A stretch of DNA of 64,000 bases from Tetraselmis striata (lineage: Eukaryota; Chlorophyta; Chlorodendrophyceae; Chlorodendrales; Chlorodendraceae): assembly GCA_006384855.1 (NCBI GenBank), contig VCJN01001752.1:62001-126000 (forward strand), in the 5' to 3' direction. Numbering within the stretch: position 1 is the stretch's first letter; each line of letters begins with the position of its first letter. Below the pieces are notes generated by a model that ran no database searches, was not told the origin of the DNA, and saw nothing but the letters and a program-made list of their open reading frames with translations. This document shows, piece after piece, positions 23,001 to 32,266 of this stretch. The position numbers and the translations under genes are program-made.

Positions 23001-24939
23001 CACAAGGTTGTGAGCGCTGGTTGGGGGGAGGGGGGCTGGCTGCGCACCGCCTGCCCGCCTGCGCTCTCCATGTCCTGCTCCTCCCCCTCGCCGCCCTCGC
23101 TGGCCGCGCTGCTCTGCTGCTGCTGCTGCTCCGGCGGCCGGTCGTTCTGCTCCGACTCCTGCTCCGCCTGCGCCGCAATCAGCCGCTCCTCGTAGTCCTG
23201 CGCACCATGCCAGGCCATGAGGCCGTCAGCTCGGCCCACAGGAGGCGGAGGATGGGCCGCCGCGGGACGTCCGCCTGGGGAGTCGCCCCAGCGAGGCACA
23301 CCTTGACCAGGGTGAGCATCTGCTTGAGCAGGCTGTCCAGCAGCGCAGGGTGCCGCCGCGTGAAGCGCGCCATCTCCATGTCCTTCAGCGCGCTCTGCAG
23401 CGTGCCGCAAATGGCAGCAGCAAGCAGGGGCGGGGACGGTGAGGAAAAGGGGGGGGGGGGGGATCACTGATGGGCGCTCAGCCGTGAAGTGCAGCGGCGC
23501 CCCCGTCAGCCAGGGCACTGCCACGCAGGGCGCCGGCAGCCGGCAGTACCGTGAACGCCTGGGAGAAGGCCGCATCAGGAAAGGGCGTTGTCTTTGCGTC
23601 CGGAAGCACGCTGTGTGGCAAAGCGGCGGATGCGGAGGTCAGAGGCGCGGGAGAGGGGGTGCTCATGGGCGCCGGGATAGCGCGCGTGCGTATCGGTGCC
23701 CTGCCATTATACCACGGCAGGCTGCTTCCCGGCAGCCATTGCTTGGTGCCATTTAGTGCCCGCTGTCAATGCAGTGACAGATGCATTGCATGATACAAAC
23801 ACATGCGCCTGTGTTGGGGCATCTTGTGTATTTTGAGCCAGCGGGGAGGGCGCTCACCCCCGCTGGAGAGCCGTTTTCCACTGCGAGAGTGAGGAGGCCC
23901 GAGACTGCGCGAGCGGGCTGGGAGTCAGCACAGGGCATGCCGGGCGACACCGTGTGCCTGAGCATGTGCCCGTGGATGTGTTTCCAGGGTGAGAGGCGAT
24001 GTGGTGATGGAAGGAAGGAGGTTGGGGGAGGCACCTGCAGCTCCCGCAGGTTGTCTGTCATGGGCAGCTGCGACAGCTGCTCCAGCAGCTCCTCTGACAC
24101 CTGGACGCCGGGAGGGGGTGTCTCGCAAACGTGAATCAACCCGGTGCAGCTCCGGACACCTACTGCTGCTGTTGAGCAAAGAGAATGCACAGGGTTGGGC
24201 AGACAGAGAAGAAAAGGCGCGCGGCGGGGGGGGGGGGGGGGGGGGGGGGGGGGATTGCCTGCTCATTGCTGCGCATCCTGCGGTCAAACAGTGATTCCAG
24301 GCTGTGTGTGTGCAAGGGCGCGGACGGGGCGTTAGGCCACTTTCGCCGGTGTCATTTGTAGCAGCTGCGCATGTACCGCATGTGCGCTGTTCCCATGCAA
24401 CCACACCCTGGACTGTTACACCGGGCGTCTTTGATTAATTCACCGGTTTATTCAGTGAGTGGGTGTGAGATTGCAGACGCTCTCAGGTGTTCATCTGTGG
24501 GTGCTGCCCACACCCTGCGAATGCTCCCAGCACAGCAGCTGGCGCCGGTACTCTGGACACTCGCCGGCCAACAGCCCCCGCCCCCCCTCCCCCCTTCGGA
24601 ACCTACGATCCCAACTTCCGCGCGCAATTTACCCCCCCCCCCCCCCCCCCAACCCGCCCCCACTCCCTTGTCATTATTTGAGGAGAGGGGGGGGGGGGGG
24701 GGGCACCTGCTGGGATCGCTGCCGTCAGGGCCCACGGGGCTGCCAGCCGCCAGCCGCCATGCTAGACGGGTTTGCCCCTGGCGGTGCGGGCCCGGGACCG
24801 GGCAGCAGGGCGCCGGCCTGCGGCTGCAAGAGTTGCTGCGCCGGTGCGGGTGCGTCGGCGGCGAGGGGGGGCGGGCCGAGCAGCCGCGGGCGCCGGCGAG
24901 CAGCGGCCGCTGGCCTCGGACCGCAGCGCCAGAGGGCAT
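15605..24939 (-). CDS. viaA: ViaA-like VWA-domain protein, at least 14 exons (N-terminus unresolved)
   Basis: Exons in transcript order: 24100-24035, 23394-23302, 23197-23048, 22640-22527, 22348-22178, 21867-21802, 21633-21523, 21357-21217, 19821-19666, 19161-19079, 18732-18615, 18316-18242, 16491-16364, 15740-15605 (TGA). They give 535 residues with consistent phases. The C-terminal third is a von Willebrand A domain: CLDTSGSM (the MIDAS serine codon is split by an intron), RKCYLYAFS, then FEGGTD and DILMVTDGE. The upstream FDLSRNLW, LVRQLGRS and GDISLMLP segments match the ViaA layout. In bacteria ViaA (483 residues) partners the MoxR-type AAA+ ATPase RavA. Here an acidic, Gln/Glu-rich insert (exons 23197-22178) makes the protein longer. 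A candidate first exon (24939-24707, Arg/Ala/Ser-rich from the ATG) could be an organelle-targeting peptide, but its phase does not fit the next exon, so a piece is missing. Confidence 0.82.
16961..17004. repeat. (CG)n(TG)n microsatellite in an intron
   Basis: About five CG units followed by about 16 TG units in the 1.75-kb intron between the penultimate and preceding exons of the ViaA-like gene. Confidence 0.9.
17400..17760. repeat. MITE family A, composite inverted copy in an intron
   Basis: Two family cores face each other: TTGACCTTTGGCAGGAGGCA (17491-17510) and its complement CCTGCCTGCCAGAGGTCAG (about 17608-17626). Both are bordered by GGGCGG/CCGCCC. The outer parts (GGGCTTGGATGCAACC near 17434 and CAAGCCCGATTC near 17691) also mirror each other. 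The result looks like two copies inserted head to head, or one large palindromic unit. Confidence 0.6.
18222..18238 (-). repeat. C17 tract (sense strand) directly after a donor
   Basis: On the minus strand the intron after exon 18316-18242 opens GTG and then 17 C. The introns starting at 18614 (GTG + C13), 19078 (GT + C17) and the candidate 24706 (GTG + C17) open in the same way. Confidence 0.9.
19250..19400. repeat. MITE family A copy in an intron
   Basis: The inverted core CCGCCCTAACTGCCAGATGT (19291-19310) is preceded by ACAGGTGCGAGCC. It lies in the intron between exons 19821-19666 and 19161-19079. The ends are eroded. Confidence 0.5.
19460..19521. repeat. 62-bp mini-MITE with family A termini
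   Basis: It starts CGGGCGCCGGCATAAC and ends GGTGCGCCGGCACCCG, so the termini are inverted repeats of each other and match the family A ends. Almost no interior is left. TA precedes the left end. Confidence 0.6.
20470..20650. repeat. MITE family A copy in an intron
   Basis: The inverted core GCCCTACCTGCCAGAGGTGT (20531-20550) lies in the 1.4-kb intron between exons 21357-21217 and 19821-19666. The termini are not clear. Confidence 0.45.
22861..22897. repeat. Intronic hairpin, 13-bp perfect stem
   Basis: The arms ATACCCTAGCACC (22861-22873) and GGTGCTAGGGTAT (22885-22897) are exact complements around an 11-nt loop. An outer, imperfect pairing (GAATCTGCC before, GGCAGATTTTC after) extends the structure. 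It lies in the intron between exons 23197-23048 and 22640-22527. Confidence 0.7.
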
Positions 24940-25449
24940 CTTATTGTTGCGACCTGGGGGACAGTGGATCGCAGCTGGTCGGGGTGAGCGGGCGGCGGCG
25001 TGTCGACTGGCAGTGGTTGTTATGCTCCTGCCCACTAGTCGCTACTGGTACTCCTTACATGTACGCGCGCATCACGAGCGGCAAGTGAGGCACGCGGCGA
25101 GGAGCGCGCGATGTGTAATTATTTGGTCGACGGCTGTAACCAAAAAGTTCACGGCGTGGGGTCGCCACGGCCCGCCCATGTCATCTGATTATGACGACTT
25201 GCCGAATAAAACTATAGGGCAAGAGGTCAAGTGGCTCTGTGGCTGGAGCGGCTTCGGCCGATGTCCAGGGGCGAACTACGTTAGTCGCTACTTTTACTTT
25301 TAATCAAAAATAGGGCATTCCAAGTTTCTAATAAATGCTTAAACAAAATGCGGCCGCGCGCCACTACGAGGGGGGTTATTCGGCAAAGAAAGGTGCCTGG
25401 CATGTTCCGGCCATTTAATATCCTAGCATCGGCTACTCGCATGCGAAAT
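24940..25449. other. Upstream flank of the ViaA-like gene
   Basis: This should hold the promoter if the candidate first exon is right. A plus-strand frame running to 25303 is antisense to the first exon and low in complexity, so I do not call it. No clear promoter motif is seen. Confidence 0.35.
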
Positions 25450-25799
25450 CTACACCAGTCTGTACTAGAGGCTCGACCCCAAGGATGCTGAAATTGCTGC
25501 GTCCTCCCTTCGAGAATATTAGGTTTTCATGCATATCCCAGAAAAACCCTAAAATGGACATACATCCAGTGACATCCCCCCCCGCCCCCCCCAAGTAAAT
25601 TTTCGTTTGAAGGTCAGCATACTCGGAATCCTTAGGGTCGTCGAGTTTCTGGTCCGACGTCTGGTTGAAATGGTCAGTAAGGTTGTAAACCCAGGGTTTA
25701 CAGTGTTTTTTTTGAAAGAGCCCTAATAAGAGTATTTTAGAGCATTTCGCACAGGGTTTCGTCTTTTTCGTGATTTTCAGCTCATCACCCGAGCTTGGG

Positions 25800-26040
25800 C
25801 TTGCTGAAAATGAAAAACAGGGACTTCATTTTCTTGGTGTATATATTTATTTAACAGGCGGAAGTCGATACACATTCGTAAACCACCATTGTCATTTTTG
25901 GCAAACATGACAGCTGCATCGAAGGGCGAGAAAGACTCTCAAATAATAAAGCCATTTCCCCGTGAAGCTGTTGAGTTGTTTCTGCAATTAAAATCTGTTT
26001 CTAACTCAGCATGCGAGAGCCGATAAACCGGGTGGTATGT
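25800..26040 (-). pseudogene. Gypsy reverse transcriptase, N-terminal part
   Basis: One minus frame reads YHPVYRLSHAELE, then GFII-stop-ESFSPFDAAVMFAKND, then GGLRMCIDFRLLNKY. These match the conserved opening of Ty3/gypsy RT (PPYRLSPxELE, SPFxxPVxFVKKKDG, LRMCIDYRxLN). One in-frame stop is present, and the later RT motifs including YLDD are lost. Exact family placement is not possible from this stretch. Confidence 0.8.
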
Positions 26041-26149
26041 TTGCATCTAGTACACGCAGGATTTCCATGTCGAAGCCTAGGCGAGAGCCGGGAACAGAGT
26101 CCAACGGTTTGCATATATACACACATATACACATATATACACATATATA

Positions 26150-26153
<4 letters not shown>

Positions 26154-26185
<32 letters not shown>
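26154..26185. repeat. (TG)n microsatellite within the gypsy remnant
   Basis: About 16 TG units preceded by an alternating TATACACA stretch (26113-26153). It falls between the protease and RT segments of the decayed element. Confidence 0.9.
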
Positions 26186-26186
<1 letters not shown>

Positions 26187-26658
26187 TTAAGGGAGCGATA
26201 GGATGAATATTTTGTATGTTCAGGGGACTCATCGGTGGTGATGGAGGCAATATCGGCGTTAATGGCGTCGGCCATAGTAAGTTTAGTAGCGTCGTACTCG
26301 TTTCGGTATAGCGCTTAAAAATACAGTGTCGGGATTCTTACGCTTTAGCGTCTCGCGGGCCATGGCATTGGCGTGTTTGATATGCACGTTGGATTCTCTA
26401 GGCTGAGTAGGGCAGATGAATTAGTGGTGGCCATTAGGGACGGTAAGCTTCCCAGAGGGCCAGCCGATGTCCGGGCTATGTTCTTTGAGAAACGATAAAC
26501 CGGAGACGAAGTCGAATGAGCTCTGTAAATTGGAAACAATAAATTCAATAGTAGCCCCAAAACCGTCGATATCAGCTACAAAGCGCATGATCGGGCGGCG
26601 AGTGAAATGCGGACGTCGTCCATAACGGCGCGAATTTTATTGACCAAGGAGGTGATGC

Positions 26659-26740
26659 GAAGTTTGTTAAGGCGGACATAGCCATCGTCAATATAACACT
26701 TAAAGGCGCCCCTATCTAACATCATAGTGGCGGGTTTGAC
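26659..26740 (-). pseudogene. Retropepsin-like segment of the gypsy remnant
   Basis: The minus frame reads MMLDRGAFKCYIDDGYVRLN. It aligns with the retroviral-type aspartic protease core (LIDSGATxxFI...FVxxxxL), with the catalytic triplet D-S/T-G altered to D-R-G. It lies between the methyltransferase and RT segments, where a protease is expected. Confidence 0.5.
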
Positions 26741-27204
26741 ACCGGGATACTCGGTATGTTTCGGATTTAAGACTAGGAGGTCATTTTTCAGTGACGGATG
26801 TAACAAAGGCTTTCATCGGTTTCATCGGTTTCATGGTGGGATTTGAAGGTCTTTTGGGGTGTATATATCTCACGTCAATGCGAGCTAGCGGTTTCAAGGG
26901 CGACGGCTTTCATATGCTTTGTGCGGCCCGCGTCGTCAAAGGCAAATGCCTCCCGTTCCTCGACGGTGCGGTCCACGAGGTAGACATAATCTACAATCAA
27001 GTTGGTCACGTGCATGGGAGCAGACTCCGTGGCAAATGTGGTAGTGCGAACTGTGAAATAAAAAAGTGCCGGCAAGGTACGAGTGCACACGTTTACATTT
27101 TTACAGAATGGGCACACATGACTTCACTGGCCCATTATGATTCACTGGACCACCGGAAAAGCATAATAATTGTGCGAGTGTCATATGACTTGGCGCTGAG
27201 CCTC

Positions 27205-27425
27205 AAAGTGTAACACTGAAGTCTTCCGTGTGACTGGCGCTGAGCCTCAAAATGTTCGAGAATAGGGAGGACATAATCTTCATACGGGGGGTTATTGAGG
27301 ACAATATGCCATGCCGCGGTAGTGTTGGTAGGAAAAAGATTTTTCTTAATGCAGTAACCATGGCAGCAGCCGGCGTCAAAGGGGGAAGCGCATGCATCGA
27401 GAGTATCTGGGCCATATTCGAAATT
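27205..27425 (-). pseudogene. DAM-like adenine methyltransferase domain in the retroelement
   Basis: An uninterrupted minus frame begins YGPDTLDACASPFDAGCC and continues to AAWHIVLNNPPYEDYV and ILEHFEAQRQ. The [ND]PPY motif with an upstream DAC(A)xP...C block is the pattern of N6-adenine methyltransferase domains. Such domains occur in retroelement polyproteins (known in DIRS and some algal and oomycete elements). Its place between gag and protease supports element origin. The substrate and activity are unknown; the element around it is dead. Confidence 0.55.
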
Positions 27426-28014
27426 TAAACGGGTAAATGCATTACGGTCGAAAGTGTTAGAATCAGGCGGGCAAGTGAAACTTTAAGGTCGATCGGGATT
27501 AACTTCAGTGCGGTTAATTGCATATTGCATCCGGCGAATAGCGGATTTCTTATACATAGCGGACATGCCGGCGGGCTGGTTACCAACAAGCATGGTAAAG
27601 TCGGCGGCTAGCAAGTAGGACCGACGAACTTGCTCGCGTGGGAGCGACTGTGGTTCGTCCGACTCAATAGGCAATTGGCGACCCAAAGAGGAGACTGTCG
27701 CGTGCGCACGCACCGACTCGGGGTCGGCGACACTCATCGCTAGGCTATGCTCGTCGAGCAAGTGGCCGAGCGGGTGGTTGGCGGGGGGGGAGGGGGGGGG
27801 GGTGGTTGGAGGACAAATCGCCGGAGCGGAAGATTCCGGTGTATTACAATTCGAATCTAGGGCAGCATGCTCCACCCCAACCCGTCATTGGCGGTCAAGA
27901 TATAGCTTTTGCATGCCTTTCGCGGCTTTTGAGGCAACGACTTTATTGCGCCACCTCTTAGAGCAGGTCGTGATGGAATGGCCCGACCCATCACAATAAC
28001 CGTCACATGTACCC

Positions 28015-28671
28015 TTACAAATGGTAATAACCACTAGGAACCTTAGAGGTAGGCAGGACGAGCGGGGGTCGGTGGAGGGGGAGTGGGCACCCGAGCCGAT
28101 GGAAATGGCCGGCGCCGGGATGCGCATACTTGTTGCCGGGCGGGTTGTCGGTGGCCTTGCGCTTGTCTGAGTAATCGACGTCCACCGCCTTGAGGTTACA
28201 ATCCAAGATAGTAAAGGTGGCGAGCTCCTCGCCTAGGTTGATAGCGCTCGACTCAATGTTGGCATGAGTCGGCTTGGGCGTGCGCGCCATGATCCTGCGG
28301 ATGATGGCCGTCTCGGAGGGGCGGTCCGCATGCGGGAGCGGTATGTAAAAACGGCGGACCCGCTAAGAAAGGTCGACGCAATTCTTGGGCTGGGAGGAAT
28401 CGGTGGCAAAGGTGGCCATCATGTCCGTGAAGCGGTTGATCAACACGAACATGGTATAGCAGCCGCGGAGCTTCTTGATGAAGCGGCATTTGAAGTCGTT
28501 GAAGTCCGCAGAAAAAAGTTCACGGTGTCTTGCGGCATATAGGCGTGCGGTTTTGCGGCTCAAGACTATCGATGAGGCCAATGTATATACTAAGGCCAGT
28601 GTATATATAGACGGCGCCGACCTCGACGTCAGTATTGAATTGTTGCGCGAGCTAGTTCTTGACTTGGTCAA
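28015..28671 (-). pseudogene. Gag-like frame of the gypsy remnant
   Basis: A minus frame with one internal stop gives a balanced, helical-looking sequence (RELFSADFNDFKCRFIKKL, then ADRPSETAIIRRIMARTPK). Just after it an overlapping frame has a near-standard zinc knuckle, CDGYCDGSGHSITTC (Cys-Cys spacing one residue too long). Capsid-then-knuckle is the gag layout of LTR retroelements. Confidence 0.5.
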
Positions 28672-28990
28672 ACTAGATGAGGCCGTGGACGACGTTGAAG
28701 GAAGCGGGTAAGTCGAGCAAGGTTGCGCCGGTCGGTCATGAGGTCATCCGCGGCGATGTTGGCCGTAGGGGGTCGAGACGTGAACTTGGTCATCTCGAGT
28801 TGCACGGCATGGGCGCGACGGGTGTTGGGTCAATCTCCACAGGGGAAGCCATGGTGGAAGCGGCGGCGGCACAAGCGAGAGCGGTAGAGCGGCGGGCGGT
28901 GGCTGGCATAAAGCAACGCGAAGGGACCTACTTTCAGGCATAGCTCGCGAAACGAATGTAAGGCTCCGTAATGTAAAAAACAACTGAAAT

Positions 28991-29864
28991 AAGGCAAACT
29001 TCGCAAGAAGAACCGAAATTTACAGGTTTTGGTATCGCATAGGCGTATATAGCTAACTAGCTATCGCTCATATTTAAGCAGCAACAATGGCGGCGGCAGT
29101 TTGCTCGGAGTTCTCGAGGGCCCTTGGGGAATGTGGCGCATATTAGCACCGTCAGTAGCATTAGCACAGTTTGTCGTTTAGCTTGCATTAATATGTACAA
29201 GTAGAGACATAGTATAGTACGGGCAGAAATGGCAGTATAAGTATGAGCACGTATGCGTACATGTAGAGGTACAATACAATACGAGTAGATGCGTGAGTAT
29301 GAGGAGTCGTCATGTCGTAGCACGTAGGCGCACGCGGTATAGTGCGGTATGGGGTTTGGTGGTACGGTACGGGTTACGGGCGTAACCCTAACACTGCATG
29401 CCTGATGTATATTGTGCAACTGCTCGAAAGCCGACTAATACATGGTATAGGTCACATGTGACCTCTACCGATTTTGGCTATTTACTTATGGACTAGGTGG
29501 CATGATGCCTTAGACAGCTGCATATACTTGCTCTAATGTCTCGCCCCGACCCCAGAAAATTTGCAGTGCAACGATCCGCGGGCATACGGCACCGCGGCAC
29601 CCGCCGGCAGATGGGGTTGATGTCGCATGTCAACCGTCTGCACACCGTGCAAACCGCACATCTCGGCCACCCGCCATGCGAGCAGATGACCACCTCTACG
29701 TGGTTAGAGTCGCGGAGGTAGTGATGGCACACGCCACCGCCTTCGACGAGGAGAATACACACGCGTGGTCTAAAGCCACTTTCGGTTAGGATTGGGCTAC
29801 CGCCACGCTCAATGTGGCGTCGTCCGAACGGTATGCGGTACGGTTGCGGTAGTGCGCTGGGAGG
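28991..29864. other. Spacer upstream of the piggyBac gene
   Basis: The left end is AT-rich. No gene or clear terminal repeat is seen. The piggyBac left terminus should lie here, but I could not identify a TTAA-flanked inverted repeat. Confidence 0.4.
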
Positions 29865-31775
29865 ATGGCGACGTGGACACCTGCACATTCGACGCGATGG
29901 AGCTGCGCGGCGAGACCCTCCGAGCTGCCCATGCCAGTCTCGCCCAGCCCCGCCCGTAGCCCGAGTAGGCGTGGCGGAACGGGCGGCGAGGCCTGCGGTG
30001 GCGCTTCTAGCGGCGCTGAAGGTGGCGCGGCCTCGTCCGAGGACGAGCTGCTGTTTATCTACGCGGCCCGCGGCCGCGCGCCCGGCGCTGATCCATCCCC
30101 CTCGCCGGCCCGCAGCAGCCCATCGCCTGCCGCCAGCGACGACTCCCACGACAGCACCGCGTCAGCAGGCAGCGACAGCGACAGCGACAGTGACCGCGAC
30201 AGCGACAGCGACAACGACAGCGACAACGACAACGACAGGGACGCGTCCCCGCCACGGGCGGGGGCGGGCCGTGGCTCTACTGCTGGTGGGCGCGCATGTG
30301 ACCGCGATGGCGTCGCTGCGCGCGGCCGAGGGGGGCGTGGCAGCCGTGGCGGCCGTAGCAGCCGTGGCTGTGGCCGCGGCCGTGGCCGCTCAGCCGCTCC
30401 CCTCACAACTGAGTTGGGCGAGCACATCGTGGAGGACACCGACTCCGAGGTGGAGGAGGAGGCTGAGGCCGACGCAGACAAGCCAGTGCGCGAGGAGGGT
30501 GGCGATATTTTGCAGATTGGCGCGCAAGTATGGAAAAAAATCCATGGCCGCAGCATAGACCCCTTCCTCACCAACGGGCGTCAGCAGGTCGTCGCCTTTA
30601 AGCTCCACGGCCACACCGAAAAGCCGGTGCTGGACTACTTCTCGGCTTGCTTCCCCGCAGGCTTGGTGGAGGACATCGCGGCCAGCATGACTCGGTGCGG
30701 CAGTGAGCTTTGCTATGGCGCTTCTTGGGAGGTAACTTCCGGGGAGTTCTGGAGGTTCTTGGCCTACAACATGGCCGTCCTCATCATCCACTCTGGCGGC
30801 CCCAAGGAAAACCTTTGGCTGAAGCCCGGCTACGAGAACCACGGCGCTTTCTTCACCGCGCCCGACCCGGGGCAATACGGCCTCCAGTATTCCACCTTCC
30901 GGCGCATGATGCGGGCCTTCACGCTGCCCACCTACGGGGACAACACCGACCCCTTCGACCCAGTGCGCCAATTTGTGGATTGCTGGAATGCCCGAATGGT
31001 GAGCATGCTCAGCCCCGGGCCCTTGATCACTGTGGACGAGTCAATGGGGCTTTGGACTTGCAAGCGCAACAAGGCCGTTGTCGCGGCTGGCGGCGACGGC
31101 ATGCCGGGCTGGATTTTCGTCGGCCGCAAGCCTACCAACCGCGGGCGTGAATCACACACCACTGCGGACTGTGAGACAGGCTGCATTGTCTTTGTGGAGC
31201 CGTACGAGGGGGCTGTGCGCATGGCGAGCAAAGAGTTCATCCCCGAGTGGGGTAAGAATCCTGCCAAGTGCATCCGCGGTGTGAAGCCGTGGTTCGGCAG
31301 TGGGCGCTGTGTAATTGCCGATTCCGGCTTTGCGTCGGTGAAGTGTACGCAAGGCCTTGCGGAGCACGGCCTTTTCATGATTGGCAATGTCAAGACTGGC
31401 AGCGCTGGCTTTCCTAAGCTGTTCTTGCTGAGCAACCTGAAGGAGAGAGGCGATCGCGTCTGCCTGACATCATCCATCAAGACTAGCAGCGGGCAGGAAT
31501 GGAGCCTGCTTGCAGCGGGAGACCGGGACAAACAGCCCATGTCATTGCTGGGCACCGCCGGCACCTCTAACATGGGGGATGCTATGCAACGTGCATACGG
31601 TGTGTTGAAGGCTGACGGCTCGTTTGAAGTGCGGAAACTCATCCTTGAACAATGGGACATCCACAGCACCTACCGCCGCAAGCAACTTCCAATGCTGTGG
31701 ATATGCACAACTCAAAGCGCCAAGGCCCAGCCTGCTTTGAGGATCTTGGAGAACACACCGTTGGTGGGTGCGTGA
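29865..31775 (+). CDS. piggyBac-like transposase (DDE_Tnp_1_7), N-terminal and catalytic part
   Basis: A 636-codon frame. Residues 1-200 are disordered: Ser/Pro-rich, an acidic patch (SSEDELLF), an (SD)n run at about 103-127 encoded by a GACAGC repeat, then a Gly/Arg-rich RGG stretch. The transposase domain starts near 230 (PVLDYFSACFP). Two catalytic aspartates are plain: D391 in ITVDESMGLW and D486 in VIADSGFAS. SNMGDAMQRAYG and HSTYRRKQLPMLW follow. The frame runs into a stop at LVGA, while homology continues at once in the next frame, so the third catalytic region and the C-terminal zinc domain are split off by frameshift. The gene is GC-rich and intronless, and recent enough to keep a long open frame. 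Confidence 0.88.
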   Translation: MATWTPAHSTRWSCAARPSELPMPVSPSPARSPSRRGGTGGEACGGASSGAEGGAASSEDELLFIYAARGRAPGADPSPSPARSSPSPAASDDSHDSTASAGSDSDSDSDRDSDSDNDSDNDNDRDASPPRAGAGRGSTAGGRACDRDGVAARGRGGRGSRGGRSSRGCGRGRGRSAAPLTTELGEHIVEDTDSEVEEEAEADADKPVREEGGDILQIGAQVWKKIHGRSIDPFLTNGRQQVVAFKLHGHTEKPVLDYFSACFPAGLVEDIAASMTRCGSELCYGASWEVTSGEFWRFLAYNMAVLIIHSGGPKENLWLKPGYENHGAFFTAPDPGQYGLQYSTFRRMMRAFTLPTYGDNTDPFDPVRQFVDCWNARMVSMLSPGPLITVDESMGLWTCKRNKAVVAAGGDGMPGWIFVGRKPTNRGRESHTTADCETGCIVFVEPYEGAVRMASKEFIPEWGKNPAKCIRGVKPWFGSGRCVIADSGFASVKCTQGLAEHGLFMIGNVKTGSAGFPKLFLLSNLKERGDRVCLTSSIKTSSGQEWSLLAAGDRDKQPMSLLGTAGTSNMGDAMQRAYGVLKADGSFEVRKLILEQWDIHSTYRRKQLPMLWICTTQSAKAQPALRILENTPLVGA

Positions 31776-32266
31776 CTTTCAAATGCTTGTTGGCATGTCC
31801 GAGATCAACGCATTCCTGTGTTGGCGGCGTTTCAAGCTTGGGGAGCGGCATTGCAGTCCGGATCTCTTTCGCCGCCGACTGGTACACGAGATGATGTACC
31901 ATCCTATCGTGATGCGAGAGATAGGTGAGAAACAAGCCCTCCGCTCCACGCAACTTACCCCGTAATGAGCACTACCTGATCAAGAACCCTGTCTCCAAGA
32001 GTGTGACGAAGAATAGCAAGGGGCGGTGCCAGCGTAGAGTTTGCAGGTTCTGCGACAGAAAGACAGGGTACCACTGTGCATGCACGCCATGGGTAGAGGG
32101 AATGGAGCAAGAAATGGTCATGTTCATTTGCGGTGCAAAACATGACCGGGAGTGCTTCCGCAAGCACAATGGTGGGCACAAACCCATCAACAAGTGCAGT
32201 GCTGCCCTTAGAAAGCATTGGGAACAATTCAAGCGCCCACGGGGTGAGCTTGACACAACGGCTTAG
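31755..32266 (+). pseudogene. Frameshifted C-terminus of the piggyBac transposase
   Basis: After the stop at 31775 the homology goes on in the +1 frame (VRDFQMLVGMSEINAFLCW) and, from about 31930, in a third frame. That third frame carries a Cys/His domain: CQRRVCRFC, HCACTPW, FICGAKHDRECF. The C-terminal zinc-binding domain is typical of piggyBac transposases and recognises the element ends. Two frameshifts inactivate this copy unless they are sequence errors. Confidence 0.8.

Larger units (their letters stand above)
25450..28990 (-). pseudogene. Decayed Ty3/gypsy-type retroelement with a DAM-like methyltransferase
   Basis: The minus strand carries, in order, a gag-like frame (28671-28015), a CCHC zinc knuckle (about 28020-27965), a probable adenine-methyltransferase domain (27425-27205), a retropepsin-like segment (about 26740-26660) and a gypsy-type reverse transcriptase start (26040-25800). 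This is the gag-MT-PR-RT order of one element. Stops and frameshifts separate the parts. I found no long terminal repeats, and RNase H and integrase are not recognisable to the left, where the RT fades out by about 25450. The whole block is a fossil. Confidence 0.7.

Noticed and set aside
23463..23573. Extra ViaA exon between 24035 and 23394
   Set aside because: There is an acceptor-like CCCAG and an open stretch, but no donor gives phase 0, whereas direct joining of 24035 to 23394 does.
24371..25303. 310-codon plus-strand frame
   Set aside because: Antisense to the 5' region of the ViaA-like gene and compositionally biased, with no domain.
29380..29400. Telomeric repeat (CGTAACCCTAACAC)
   Set aside because: Only about one and a half units, no tandem array.
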